Counted from the first letter of the stretch, positions 6,552 through 15,045 are shown. The stretch: 18,637 nucleotides of DNA from DTU018 sp029550685 (GCA_035412805.1 DAONVO010000041.1:1-18637), one strand, 5' to 3'. Numbers and translations are program-made. The notes: generated from the sequence alone by a model not told the origin.

Positions 6552-9500
6552 GTGTACTTAAAGCGCATGGAATTAAAAGGTTTCAAATCCTTTGCTGACC
6601 ATACCGAAATTCTTTTTAAGCCTGGCATTAATATTATCGTGGGGCCTAACGGCTGTGGCAAAAGCAATGTGGTGGATGCTATTCGCTGGGTCATGGGAGA
6701 AGCCAATGTGCATACCATTAGAGGCCAGCGTAATGAAGATATTATATTCAGCGGCACCGATCAAAACAAGGCTTTAAGCATGGCCAGTGTGGAGGTCACC
6801 CTGGATAACAGTGATCGCTTACTGGATATGGATGCCGCTGAGATTTCTCTGTCTCGCAAGCTGTTTCGCTCCGGTGAAAGCGAGTATTACCTGAACCGAA
6901 CCCGGGTACGGATGAAAGATATTCAAGCCCTGTTTACAGGAACCGGTGTAGGGAAAAGGGGTTACTCCATAGTTGGCCAGGGTGAACTGGAGCAGGTATT
7001 AAACGGGCATCCTCTGGATCGCCGTTTATACTTGGAAGAAGCCGCAGGTATCAGCAAGCATCGCCAGCAACGGGAAGAAGTGCTGCGGCGTATTGCTAAT
7101 ACCAAAGCGGATCTGGTACGGTTGCAGGATGTATTAACCGAATTGGGCAGCCGCAAAGAGCAGGTTTACTTGAAAGCCCAAAAAGCCGAAACTTATCAAA
7201 AGCTGGCCAGTGAACACCGCGGTGTGGAAAAGGCACTGTTACAGTATGAATTACAGCGAGTAGATTCTGTTCTGAAACAACGCCGGGATGAAAACAACCA
7301 GCTGAACCAGCAAATTGGTGTCTTGCATCATCAGATTGATGAGATCAAGGTGCAGTTGGAGCAGGCTGCAGCTGATGCAGAAGCCAGGCGTACCTGTGTG
7401 GAGCAGCTTAAAGAGCAGCGTTTTGCTCAGGAGTCCAGTATTCAGGCTATGCAGGGCGAGTTAGATCTGTGCCAGGAAAGGCTCAGAAATGCTCGCGAGA
7501 GAATTCAGGCTGCGGCAGAGGATCAGTTAAAATACCAGCAGATGGCGGAAGGCATCAGCCAGGATTTGAGCAAGCTTAGAAAGGAATTCCAGCAAGAATC
7601 AGAAAAACACCAGCTGAAGCTGCAGGCATTTCAGGAATTAAATGCCCAGGAAGAGCAGCTGGCGGCCCAGATAGAGCAGTATGAACAGAGTCTGGAAAAA
7701 CTTAAAATCGAATTATTTCAGGCCAGGAATGAAGAAGTTTCCAGTCGCAACCAGATTCGCGCAGCAGAAGACAACTTGACCCGGCTTAAGGAAAAATGCC
7801 GTCGCTTGGAAATCAAAAAAGAGGAATTGATTCTGCAAAGGCAGCGTATAGGAGAAGAACTGGAACGCAGCAGCCAGCAGCTTAAGGAAATAAGATCCCG
7901 CAGTGATCGGACCCAGTTGGAATTAGAAAGCTGTACCGAGCATAGGTCCAAGTTAGAAGCCCAGCAAAAAAGTTTGGAGTCTCAACTGGCCGATGCTCAT
8001 CGCCGCCGGATGAAAGTAGATAATGAACTTATAACGGTGCAGGAGCGCCAGAAAGCCAGGACCGGGTATGCCCAAGGGGTCAAACTGCTTATGCAGGATG
8101 ACCATCGTGCGATGTTCCCAGGAATTATTGGGGTAGTGGGGGAGATGATTGAGGTTCCGGCCGGCTTGGAAACTGCCATTGAGACTGCAGCAGGCAAAGG
8201 ATTGGAGAACATCATTGTAAAACAAGTAAGTGAAGCTCGCCGGGCTATTGACTACCTAAAGAAGAAGCAAGCGGGACGGGTGACTTTTTTGCCCCTGGAT
8301 GTGCTCAGAACAGCTCCGGTGGAAGAAAAATGGCTGAAAACCATTCAAGCCCAGCCGGGTGTTATTGGTTTAGCTTCCCGTTTGGTAAAATGCTCTCCCG
8401 AGTTTCAACCGGCAGTGGATTACCTATTGGGCAGAGTCCTGGTGGTAGAGGATATGGACAGCGGTATAAACCTGTTACGGAAATCTCACCTTCCCTTACG
8501 TATGGTGACATTGGAAGGGGAAAGCTTTGCAGTGGGCGGTGCTTTGACGGGCGGATCAAAGGGTCAGCAATCGGAGGGAATCCTGCAAAGGCGTCAGGCA
8601 GAACGTTCATTATTGGAATCCCGGCAGAATATAGAAAAGGAAATGGAAGCTTACCAGGGGAAAATCGAGGCCCTTGACCAGCAGATCGTCGAGCTTAATC
8701 AGACCTTGAGCCATTTGTACGCTAGCCATACTGAGGACCGTATTCATATACAGATGCTGAAGCAGCAAATCCAGGAGAATGAACAACAGCAGACGCGCTT
8801 GAACCAGGAACAAAGCGCTTGTGATGAAGAAATTACTTATTTGTTGCAGCAGATAAAGGAACTGGAAGAGGAGATACTATATTTAACAGACGAGCTGCAA
8901 GAGCGGGAAAAACGCAGTATTGATTTTGCCCAGGCTTTGGAAGAAAGCCGGCAGAGTGGGGAAGATTCCCGGCGGGAAATGGAAATCCATTTAGCCCGGG
9001 TAGCTTCATATCGCGAACAGGTGGAGATGAAGGCCCGGGAACTGGAGAACCTGCAACGAAGCTTGGAGCAGATGGAACAAATAGATCATTCGTATCGACA
9101 ATCAGCTCAAGAAGCTTTTAATCTTTATCAAAGGCTGGAAAAGGAGATCAGTCAACAGGAACAGCGACTTATAGAATTAGGTCAGCTTATAAAAACAGGG
9201 CAGGATAAATTGCAGCACCTGACTGATCAGTTGGAAAAAGAACGGCAGGCTGAGGCTGAGGCTCGAAATCGTATGGATTTCATGCAGACTTCGGTAAAGC
9301 CGATCGAAAAACAAGTAGAGGAGATTCAGCAGCAGATTCATCAGAATGAGCTCTTTATAGCCCGTTTGGAAACGGAACAGGAAGGATTACGGACCCGCTG
9401 GGAAGAAAAGTTTCCCGGTGAGGATTATAACCATGAAGGACCGGGCACTTTAAGCGGAGGAGTGCGCCGCTGGCGGCAGCGTTTGGAAGAAATTGAAACC

Positions 9501-10127
9501 CAGATGGCTGAACTAGAACCAGTTGATCTTTCTGCCATTGAAGAATATCAGCAAATTGCCCAGCGTTTTGAGTTCCTTTCCCAGCAGGTGGATGATCTTA
9601 ATGAGGCAGAAAAATCTCTGGGAAGCCTATTAAAGGAAACTGAAAGCCTAATGATGAATCGTTTCACACAGTTTTTGGTCTTAGCCAATCAAAGCTTTCA
9701 AGAGACCTTTACCGAGATTTTCAACGGCGGGGAAGCGGCTTTGGTTTTGGAGGACAAGGCAGACCGGCTGGAAGCAGGTATAGATTTTGCAGTAAAGCTT
9801 CCCGGCAAAAAAGTACAGTCGCTCAATTTGCTGTCAGGCGGTGAACGAGCTTTAACCTGTATAGCATTTATATTTGCCCTGCTAAGGCTAAAACCAACTC
9901 CCTTCTGTTTGCTGGATGAAATCGATGCTTCTCTGGATGAGACTAATCTAATACGCTATACCCAATTCTTGAAGAGCATGGCTGACCGCATGCAGTTTGT
10001 GGTAATTACTCACCGGCAAGCCACCATTGAATGCGGTAATCACCTTTACGGTGTCACTATGCCCGAGAAGGGAATATCAAAAATATTTACTCTGGATCTA
10101 AGCCAGGCCGAAACCCTGGCGGGATAG
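6552..10127 (+). CDS. smc: Chromosome partition protein SMC
   Basis: SMC dimers with ScpA and ScpB load at origins and fold and segregate the chromosome. The 1191-residue protein starts at GTG, with AGGAGG 7 bases before it inside the birA end. The N-terminal head has Walker A GPNGCGKSN (31-39). Two long Gln/Glu/Arg-rich coiled-coil arms, at about 170-500 and 675-1020, flank a hinge at about 505-670. The hinge contains FPGIIGVVGEMIEVP and ends in the glycine-rich ALTGGSKG. The C-terminal head has the signature LSGGERA (1094-1100), Walker B FCLLDEIDASLDE (1118-1130) and the following ITHRQATIE switch. Length and domain order are standard. ftsY follows 18 bases after the stop, the usual Firmicute order. 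No internal stop or frameshift is present. Confidence 0.98.
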   Translation: MYLKRMELKGFKSFADHTEILFKPGINIIVGPNGCGKSNVVDAIRWVMGEANVHTIRGQRNEDIIFSGTDQNKALSMASVEVTLDNSDRLLDMDAAEISLSRKLFRSGESEYYLNRTRVRMKDIQALFTGTGVGKRGYSIVGQGELEQVLNGHPLDRRLYLEEAAGISKHRQQREEVLRRIANTKADLVRLQDVLTELGSRKEQVYLKAQKAETYQKLASEHRGVEKALLQYELQRVDSVLKQRRDENNQLNQQIGVLHHQIDEIKVQLEQAAADAEARRTCVEQLKEQRFAQESSIQAMQGELDLCQERLRNARERIQAAAEDQLKYQQMAEGISQDLSKLRKEFQQESEKHQLKLQAFQELNAQEEQLAAQIEQYEQSLEKLKIELFQARNEEVSSRNQIRAAEDNLTRLKEKCRRLEIKKEELILQRQRIGEELERSSQQLKEIRSRSDRTQLELESCTEHRSKLEAQQKSLESQLADAHRRRMKVDNELITVQERQKARTGYAQGVKLLMQDDHRAMFPGIIGVVGEMIEVPAGLETAIETAAGKGLENIIVKQVSEARRAIDYLKKKQAGRVTFLPLDVLRTAPVEEKWLKTIQAQPGVIGLASRLVKCSPEFQPAVDYLLGRVLVVEDMDSGINLLRKSHLPLRMVTLEGESFAVGGALTGGSKGQQSEGILQRRQAERSLLESRQNIEKEMEAYQGKIEALDQQIVELNQTLSHLYASHTEDRIHIQMLKQQIQENEQQQTRLNQEQSACDEEITYLLQQIKELEEEILYLTDELQEREKRSIDFAQALEESRQSGEDSRREMEIHLARVASYREQVEMKARELENLQRSLEQMEQIDHSYRQSAQEAFNLYQRLEKEISQQEQRLIELGQLIKTGQDKLQHLTDQLEKERQAEAEARNRMDFMQTSVKPIEKQVEEIQQQIHQNELFIARLETEQEGLRTRWEEKFPGEDYNHEGPGTLSGGVRRWRQRLEEIETQMAELEPVDLSAIEEYQQIAQRFEFLSQQVDDLNEAEKSLGSLLKETESLMMNRFTQFLVLANQSFQETFTEIFNGGEAALVLEDKADRLEAGIDFAVKLPGKKVQSLNLLSGGERALTCIAFIFALLRLKPTPFCLLDEIDASLDETNLIRYTQFLKSMADRMQFVVITHRQATIECGNHLYGVTMPEKGISKIFTLDLSQAETLAG

Positions 10128-10133
10128 ATAGAA

Positions 10134-10140
10134 GAGGTGG
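10134..10140 (+). promoter_or_regulatory. Ribosome binding site that decides the ftsY start
   Basis: GAGGTGG lies 5 bases before the GTG at 10146. The in-frame GTG at 10137 falls inside this site, so it cannot use it, and 10146 is the better start. Confidence 0.7.
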
Positions 10141-10145
10141 ATACA

Positions 10146-11219
10146 GTGGCAATTTTTGATCGCTTTAAGGGAAAAAAGCAGCAGGATGAAATCCAACCGC
10201 AGCCGGATCAGCAGCAGGAAGTAAGAGCATCAGTAGAAGAAAAGCGCGACAGCGGTGAAGATCTGACTTTACCCCAAAAATCGGGCTGGTTGAGCCGCTT
10301 TAAAAAAGGGCTGCAAAAAACCCGTCAAAACCTGAGCGGGCGCCTGGAATCGCTGATAAAGCATACTGATCGCATTGATGATGATTTTTGGGAGGAAGTG
10401 GAGGAAATTCTTATCCAGGCCGATGTAGGGGTGAACACTTCCTTGGAACTGGTGAACAAGGTACAGAATGAGGTTAAGAGACAAAAACTGCAGGAGCCTG
10501 AACAGGTACTGGAACTAATCCGGCAGGAAGCAGCCAATATGCTAAATTTGGAAGAGAGCAGTGAGTTATGTCTGAGTGAAACCAGCCCGACCATAATCCT
10601 GGTTGTTGGTGTTAACGGTGCTGGTAAGACTACCTCTATTGCTAAACTGGCATATCAGTTTAAGCAGCAAAATAAACGGGTGTTGCTGGCTGCTGGTGAT
10701 ACATTTCGAGCAGCGGCTATTGATCAGCTGCAGATATGGGCCGACCGCGTAGGTGTTGATCTTATCAAGCACCAAGAAGGGGCTGATCCGGGGGCGGTGG
10801 TATTTGATGCCTTGAATGCCGCTCGTGCCCGTAAAGCAGACTTTCTCATTATTGATACAGCCGGTCGTTTACAGAATAAAACCAACCTTATGAAAGAAAT
10901 TGGTAAGGTTCGTAAAATTATTGAAAGGGAAATACCTGGTGCTCCTCATGAAGTATTGCTGGTTCTGGATGCCACCACCGGACAAAATGCCATAAGCCAG
11001 GCTAAAGTTTTTACCGAAGCTACCGGAGTATCGGGCATTATTCTCACCAAATTGGACGGTACGGCCAAAGGAGGTATTGTACTGGCCATTGCCCGGGAGT
11101 TGAAAATCCCGGTGAAGTTCATAGGTATTGGAGAAGGCATGGAAGACTTAAAGCCCTTTGCGGCAGATGTCTTTGCTGCAGCTCTCTTTGACCGCAGCGC
11201 AGAAGAGGAAGACAACTAG
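10146..11219 (+). CDS. ftsY: Signal recognition particle receptor FtsY
   Basis: FtsY is the membrane-associated GTPase that receives SRP-bound ribosomes making membrane proteins. The 357-residue protein begins MAIFDRFKGKKQQDEI with a short charged A domain of about 40 residues, much shorter than in E. coli but usual for Firmicutes. The N domain and GTPase domain follow. They contain G1 VVGVNGAGKTTSIAKLA (from about 150), DTFRAAAIDQL, DTAGRLQNKTNLMKE (G3), TKLDGTAKGG (G4) and a GIGEGMEDLKPF end. The GTG at 10146 is chosen because the ribosome site overlaps the alternative GTG. It follows smc closely and continues after 21 bases into the salvage genes with no terminator, so the latter probably share its transcript. 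Confidence 0.97.
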   Translation: MAIFDRFKGKKQQDEIQPQPDQQQEVRASVEEKRDSGEDLTLPQKSGWLSRFKKGLQKTRQNLSGRLESLIKHTDRIDDDFWEEVEEILIQADVGVNTSLELVNKVQNEVKRQKLQEPEQVLELIRQEAANMLNLEESSELCLSETSPTIILVVGVNGAGKTTSIAKLAYQFKQQNKRVLLAAGDTFRAAAIDQLQIWADRVGVDLIKHQEGADPGAVVFDALNAARARKADFLIIDTAGRLQNKTNLMKEIGKVRKIIEREIPGAPHEVLLVLDATTGQNAISQAKVFTEATGVSGIILTKLDGTAKGGIVLAIARELKIPVKFIGIGEGMEDLKPFAADVFAAALFDRSAEEEDN

Positions 11220-11240
11220 CTGGATAAGGAGGAACTGCTC

Positions 11241-12038
11241 ATGGCACTTGTTGGTGTTATTGGAGGTACAGGAGTATATGATCCAGGCATTTTAGAAAAT
11301 ATCAGTGAACATATTCAATCCACACCTTACGGTCAGGTGAAAGTCTTTATGGGGTATTACCAGGGACAGCAGGTCGCTTTTATACCCCGCCATGGTATAA
11401 ATCACAAAGTACCGCCACATCTGGTTAACTACCGGGCCAATATAAAGGCTCTTCAGGAGATCGGGGTGAAGAACATTATTGCAACCGCGGCAGTAGGTTC
11501 TCTCAGTTTCGACTTCAAACCAGGATCTTTTGTATTAGCAGACCAGTTCCTGGATTTTACCCGCACTCGCAAAACCACTTTTTATGAAGGAGATAATGAT
11601 GCGGGAGTAGTTCATTGTGATATGACGGTTCCTTATTGCCCTGAATTACGACAGGCTCTGGTGTCAGCAGGTGAAGAACTGGGGGTCAAGGTACACAATG
11701 GCGGAACTTATGTATGCACTGAAGGTCCTCGTTTTGAAACAGCAGCAGAAATTGCCATGTTCAAACAGCTGGGCGGTCATTTGATCGGCATGACCAGTGT
11801 TCCGGAAGTGTGCCTGGCCCGGGAGCTGGGACTTTGTTATGCTAATATATCCATTGTCACCAATTATGCTGCGGGTATATCCACAGATATTCTGACCCAC
11901 AGCGAGGTTTTGGAAATGATGGCCAACCGCATTCAGCAACTGCGGGAAGTGATAATGACCAGCATCAAGTATATAAAGGAAGAACCCCAATGCAACTGTG
12001 CGCGCATACTGGATGAAATAGGGGTTATGGGTAAATGA
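11241..12038 (+). CDS. mtnP: MtnP-family nucleoside phosphorylase, probably 6-oxopurine (methylthioinosine) type
   Basis: The 265-residue protein is a family-2 purine nucleoside phosphorylase of the MtnP type. It shows IGGTGVYD (7-14), PRHGINHKVPPH (49-60), the phosphate/sugar loop ATAAVGSL, EGPRFETAAEI (161-171) and GMTSVPEVCLARE (183-195). It splits a 5'-substituted nucleoside with phosphate into base and 5-substituted ribose-1-phosphate. In adenine-specific MTA phosphorylases the base pocket has Asp in a TDYD-like motif; here it reads VTNYAAGI with Asn208. Asn at this position is typical of enzymes for 6-oxopurines such as PNP. I therefore infer that it prefers methylthioinosine or 5'-deoxyinosine, matching the deaminase gene at the end of the same cluster. 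Ordinary inosine/guanosine phosphorylase activity is the alternative. AAGGAGG precedes the ATG, and its stop overlaps the mtnA start (ATGA). Confidence 0.88.
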   Translation: MALVGVIGGTGVYDPGILENISEHIQSTPYGQVKVFMGYYQGQQVAFIPRHGINHKVPPHLVNYRANIKALQEIGVKNIIATAAVGSLSFDFKPGSFVLADQFLDFTRTRKTTFYEGDNDAGVVHCDMTVPYCPELRQALVSAGEELGVKVHNGGTYVCTEGPRFETAAEIAMFKQLGGHLIGMTSVPEVCLARELGLCYANISIVTNYAAGISTDILTHSEVLEMMANRIQQLREVIMTSIKYIKEEPQCNCARILDEIGVMGK

Positions 12039-13063
12039 TAGAGACTATTGCCTACGAGGGGGACCGGGTAATTATTTTAAACCAAAACCTGCTCCCCGAT
12101 ACGGTATTATACGAATCATGTGCTTCGGTTCAGGAAGTAGCCGAGGCGATTCGAACATTAAAAGTGCGGGGGGCTCCCCTGATAGGAGTAGCGGCAGCCT
12201 TTGGTCTGGCTTTGGGAGCAGCCCAGTACCAGGGGAAGGCTGAGGATTTTGCGGAGTACTACGCATCTATGCGCTCCGAATTGGCTGCTACCAGGCCTAC
12301 AGCAGTCAACCTGTTCTGGGCGCTGCAGCGTATGGATAAGGTTTATGAGGATAATGTCAATAAAGAGCCGGCAGAGCTGGGGAGAATGCTGTTGGCTGAA
12401 GCCCGGGCTATGTTCGCAGAAGATATCCGCACCAACCAATTGATCGGTGAACATGGTGCCCAGTTAATCCCCAAGTCCAGCCGGGTTATGACCATCTGCA
12501 ATGCCGGGGCACTGGCTACCTGTGGTTATGGTACCGCTTTGGGGGTTATCCGGACTGCCTTCCAGCAGAACAAAATCGAAAAGGTTTGGGCCTGTGAAAC
12601 CCGCCCCGTCCTGCAGGGTGCCCGCCTTACGGTGTGGGAGCTGATGCAGGACCAGATCCCGGTTACCCTGATAACCGACAATATGGCCGGGTATATTATG
12701 AAACTGGGCCAGGTGGATGCAGTAATTGTAGGCGCCGACCGTATAGCAGCCAATGGTGACACAGCCAATAAGATTGGCACATATACCCTGGCAGTCCTGG
12801 CTCATCATCACGGGATTCCCTTCTATGTAGCAGCTCCCCAGTCCACTGTAGACTTTTCGATTGCTTCTGGGCAGGATATACCTATTGAAGAACGGGAGGC
12901 TGGAGAAGTGCGCTCGGTCCGAGGCGTACGTATGACAGTGGAAGAAGTGGAGGTTTTTAATCCGGCTTTTGATGTGACCGATCACCGGCTTATTACCGGC
13001 ATAATTACCGAAAGAGGAGTATTGCTTCCCCCTTATGAAAAAAGTTTGAAGGAAAGGGAATAA
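12035..13063 (+). CDS. mtnA: 5-Methylthioribose-1-phosphate isomerase (also probable 5-deoxyribose-1-phosphate isomerase)
   Basis: MtnA turns methylthioribose-1-phosphate into methylthioribulose-1-phosphate. The 342-residue protein has VRGAPLIGVAAAFG (44-57), TICNAGALATCGYGTA (153-168) with the catalytic Cys155, ETRPVLQGARLT (188-199), TDNMAGYIM (214-222) and VGADRIAANGDTANKIGT (232-249) with catalytic Asp235. These separate true MtnA from the related eIF2B regulatory subunits and ribose-1,5-bisphosphate isomerase. Related isomerases are known to accept 5-deoxyribose-1-phosphate. It overlaps the phosphorylase by 4 bases (ATGA) and is followed after 3 bases by the aldolase gene, which points to consecutive steps. 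No kinase gene (mtnK) is present, as expected when a phosphorylase makes the sugar-1-phosphate directly. Confidence 0.96.
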   Translation: MIETIAYEGDRVIILNQNLLPDTVLYESCASVQEVAEAIRTLKVRGAPLIGVAAAFGLALGAAQYQGKAEDFAEYYASMRSELAATRPTAVNLFWALQRMDKVYEDNVNKEPAELGRMLLAEARAMFAEDIRTNQLIGEHGAQLIPKSSRVMTICNAGALATCGYGTALGVIRTAFQQNKIEKVWACETRPVLQGARLTVWELMQDQIPVTLITDNMAGYIMKLGQVDAVIVGADRIAANGDTANKIGTYTLAVLAHHHGIPFYVAAPQSTVDFSIASGQDIPIEEREAGEVRSVRGVRMTVEEVEVFNPAFDVTDHRLITGIITERGVLLPPYEKSLKERE

Positions 13064-13066
13064 CCT

Positions 13067-13750
13067 ATGGATTACAGCATCGAACGGCAGCAGATTATTC
13101 GCACCGGCAAGGAAATATACCGGCAGAGGCTGGTGGCAGGTACCTGGGGTAATGTCAGCTGCAGGCTCAAGCCGGACCATCATATATTGATTACACCCAG
13201 CGGCATGCCCTATGATTCTCTGCAAGCTCAGGACCTGGTAATAATGGATCTGGAAGGGACCATCCTGGCAGGAGATCGTAAACCCTCTTCCGAATTTCCT
13301 TTACATTTACGGGTTTATAGAGAACGGTCTGATGCGAGAGCCATTGTCCATGTACATAGTCCCTGGGCTTTGGCTTATGCTGTGGCCTATCAGCCCATCC
13401 CGGTGCTGTTAGAAGAAAGTGCCCAGGTTTTAGGGGGAACTGTACCAGTAGCCCGCTATGCCCATGCAGGCAGTGAAGACCTAGCGGCAGCCGCCTGTGA
13501 AGCTTTAGGAAGGGAGAGCAAGGCAGTTCTGCTGGCTAATCACGGCCTGGTTGGACTCGGTAAGGACCTGGAAGAGGCTTTACTGGTTTGCATAATAGCC
13601 GAGAAAACCGCCCGGATAGGATTAACAGCTCGAGTTTTAGGTACCGTAAACAGCTTGTCGCCGGAAGATGTCCAGTATTTGCATCAATCTTTCCGTGAGT
13701 ATGGGCAGCCACGCCCAGTTAATAAAGTAGGACCGGAGGTAATACCATGA
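13067..13750 (+). CDS. Class II aldolase, probable methylthioribulose/5-deoxyribulose-1-phosphate aldolase
   Basis: This 227-residue protein belongs to the class II aldolase/adducin family, which includes L-fuculose-1-phosphate aldolase and MtnB. It has the phosphate-binding GTWGNVSCR (25-33) and TPSGMPYDSL (43-52), the catalytic glutamate in KPSSE (Glu76), and zinc ligands His95 and His97 (HVHS) and His159 (NHG). The family alone does not tell aldolase from the MtnB dehydratase. Context favours aldolase: no mtnW, mtnX, mtnC, mtnD or transaminase is near, and the classical route after MtnB needs an oxygen-dependent dioxygenase that an anaerobe cannot use. It would split the ketose-1-phosphate into dihydroxyacetone phosphate and methylthioacetaldehyde or acetaldehyde, as described for the DHAP shunt of Rhodospirillum rubrum and other bacteria. 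Its stop overlaps the deaminase start (ATGA). Confidence 0.85.
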   Translation: MDYSIERQQIIRTGKEIYRQRLVAGTWGNVSCRLKPDHHILITPSGMPYDSLQAQDLVIMDLEGTILAGDRKPSSEFPLHLRVYRERSDARAIVHVHSPWALAYAVAYQPIPVLLEESAQVLGGTVPVARYAHAGSEDLAAAACEALGRESKAVLLANHGLVGLGKDLEEALLVCIIAEKTARIGLTARVLGTVNSLSPEDVQYLHQSFREYGQPRPVNKVGPEVIP

Positions 13751-15045
13751 GAATGCTATTGCAGAATATCACTGTTGTGCCTATGACCGGACCCTCGAAA
13801 AGTATCGAAAAGGGCTATGTTCTAATTAACGGTAATCTGATCGAAGCGGTTGGATCTGGAGAACCACCAGCAGGAGAATACGAAAAAGTTATTGACGGAA
13901 CCAATTATCTGGTTATGCCTGGATTTATAAACACTCACACTCATGCTGCCATGACCATGCTGCGCAGCTATGCTGATGATCTGCCCTTGATGGAATGGCT
14001 GGAAACCAAGATATGGCCTTTGGAAGACCGCCTAACCGGAGATGATATATACTGGGGCACCATGCTGGCCATCATTGAAATGATCAAATCGGGAACTACT
14101 ACTTTTACTGACATGTACTTTCATATGGATCGGGTCGCTCAAGCGGTAGAAGAGACCGGCATGCGGGCTGTATTGTCCCGGGGAATGATAGGAGTAGGGC
14201 CGGAAAGCCAATTAGCATTGGAACAATCACGCCAGCTCATTGAACAATGGCAGGGGGGAGCAGGAGGCAGGATTACCTTCATGCTGGGACCCCATGCTCC
14301 TTATACCTGCCCTCCGGATTATTTGAAGCAAGTGGTAGATTTAGCCCGGGAAACCGGAACAGGGATTCATATTCATGTGGCAGAAACTCTGGATGAGATA
14401 AACACCATAAACCGGGACTATGGAATGTCGCCGGTAGCTTATCTGGAAAAGGCGGGGATTTTTGAGGTTCCGGTGATAGCGGCCCATTGCGTACACCTCA
14501 GTGACGAGGATATAGCTATATTAAAAAAATATGGGGTGGGGGTAGCCCATAACCCGGAAAGTAATATGAAACTGGCCAGCGGCATTGCTCGTGTACCGCG
14601 GATGTTGGCGGAAGGAATTGCTGTGGGTTTGGGCACTGACGGAGCCTCCAGCAACAATGATCTGGATATGCTGCAGGAAACTCGTACCTGTGCTTTATTA
14701 CATAAAGTAAACTCCATGGATCCTACCGTGCTTCCAGCTGAACAGGCCTTAAGCATGGCAACAGCCATAGGTGCCAAAGCCCTGCATATGGAAGACCAAA
14801 TCGGTTGTTTGCGTCCCGGCTATAAAGCGGACTTGATATTAATAAACTTAAACCAACCCCATATGATACCTCGCTATGATTTAATCGCCAATCTAGTCTA
14901 TGCCGGCAAAGCAGGTGACGTGGATACGGTTATTATTGATGGACGTATCGTTATGGAAAACCGCCAACTCACCACTATAGATGAGAAACAGGTCTTGGAA
15001 AAATGTAAAGAGATAGCGGAGCGTTTGGTCCATGCCATGGATTAG
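13747..15045 (+). CDS. mtaD: 5-Methylthioadenosine / S-adenosylhomocysteine deaminase (MtaD/DadD type)
   Basis: The 432-residue amidohydrolase removes the 6-amino group of adenosine derivatives. Metal ligands and catalytic residues are visible: His64 and His66 (NTHTHAAM), His210 with Glu213 (HIHVAE), His247 (AHCVH) and Asp298 (GTDGASSNNDLDM). A small beta-sandwich formed from both ends is typical of the family. Family members act on methylthioadenosine, S-adenosylhomocysteine, adenosine and, in Methanocaldococcus, mainly 5'-deoxyadenosine (DadD). Substrate cannot be read from sequence alone. GGAGGT precedes the ATG at 13747, which overlaps the aldolase stop. Placement after a phosphorylase with an Asn-type base pocket suggests the order deaminate, then phosphorolyse. 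The last bases of its stop codon overlap the stop of a convergent gene on the other strand. Confidence 0.93.
   Translation: MRMLLQNITVVPMTGPSKSIEKGYVLINGNLIEAVGSGEPPAGEYEKVIDGTNYLVMPGFINTHTHAAMTMLRSYADDLPLMEWLETKIWPLEDRLTGDDIYWGTMLAIIEMIKSGTTTFTDMYFHMDRVAQAVEETGMRAVLSRGMIGVGPESQLALEQSRQLIEQWQGGAGGRITFMLGPHAPYTCPPDYLKQVVDLARETGTGIHIHVAETLDEINTINRDYGMSPVAYLEKAGIFEVPVIAAHCVHLSDEDIAILKKYGVGVAHNPESNMKLASGIARVPRMLAEGIAVGLGTDGASSNNDLDMLQETRTCALLHKVNSMDPTVLPAEQALSMATAIGAKALHMEDQIGCLRPGYKADLILINLNQPHMIPRYDLIANLVYAGKAGDVDTVIIDGRIVMENRQLTTIDEKQVLEKCKEIAERLVHAMD

Noticed and set aside
8330..8677. 115-codon open frame inside smc in another frame
   Set aside because: It lies wholly within the SMC hinge region, which is a continuous and well-recognised coding frame. 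No ribosome site and no protein family resemblance.
11220..11240. Possible SAM riboswitch or S-box upstream of the salvage genes
   Set aside because: Only 21 bases separate ftsY from the phosphorylase gene, far too few for any known SAM riboswitch.
13067..13750. MtnB (methylthioribulose-1-phosphate dehydratase) as the primary call
   Set aside because: Same superfamily, but none of the later genes of that pathway is nearby and its oxygenase step does not suit an anaerobe. It is kept as the alternative.
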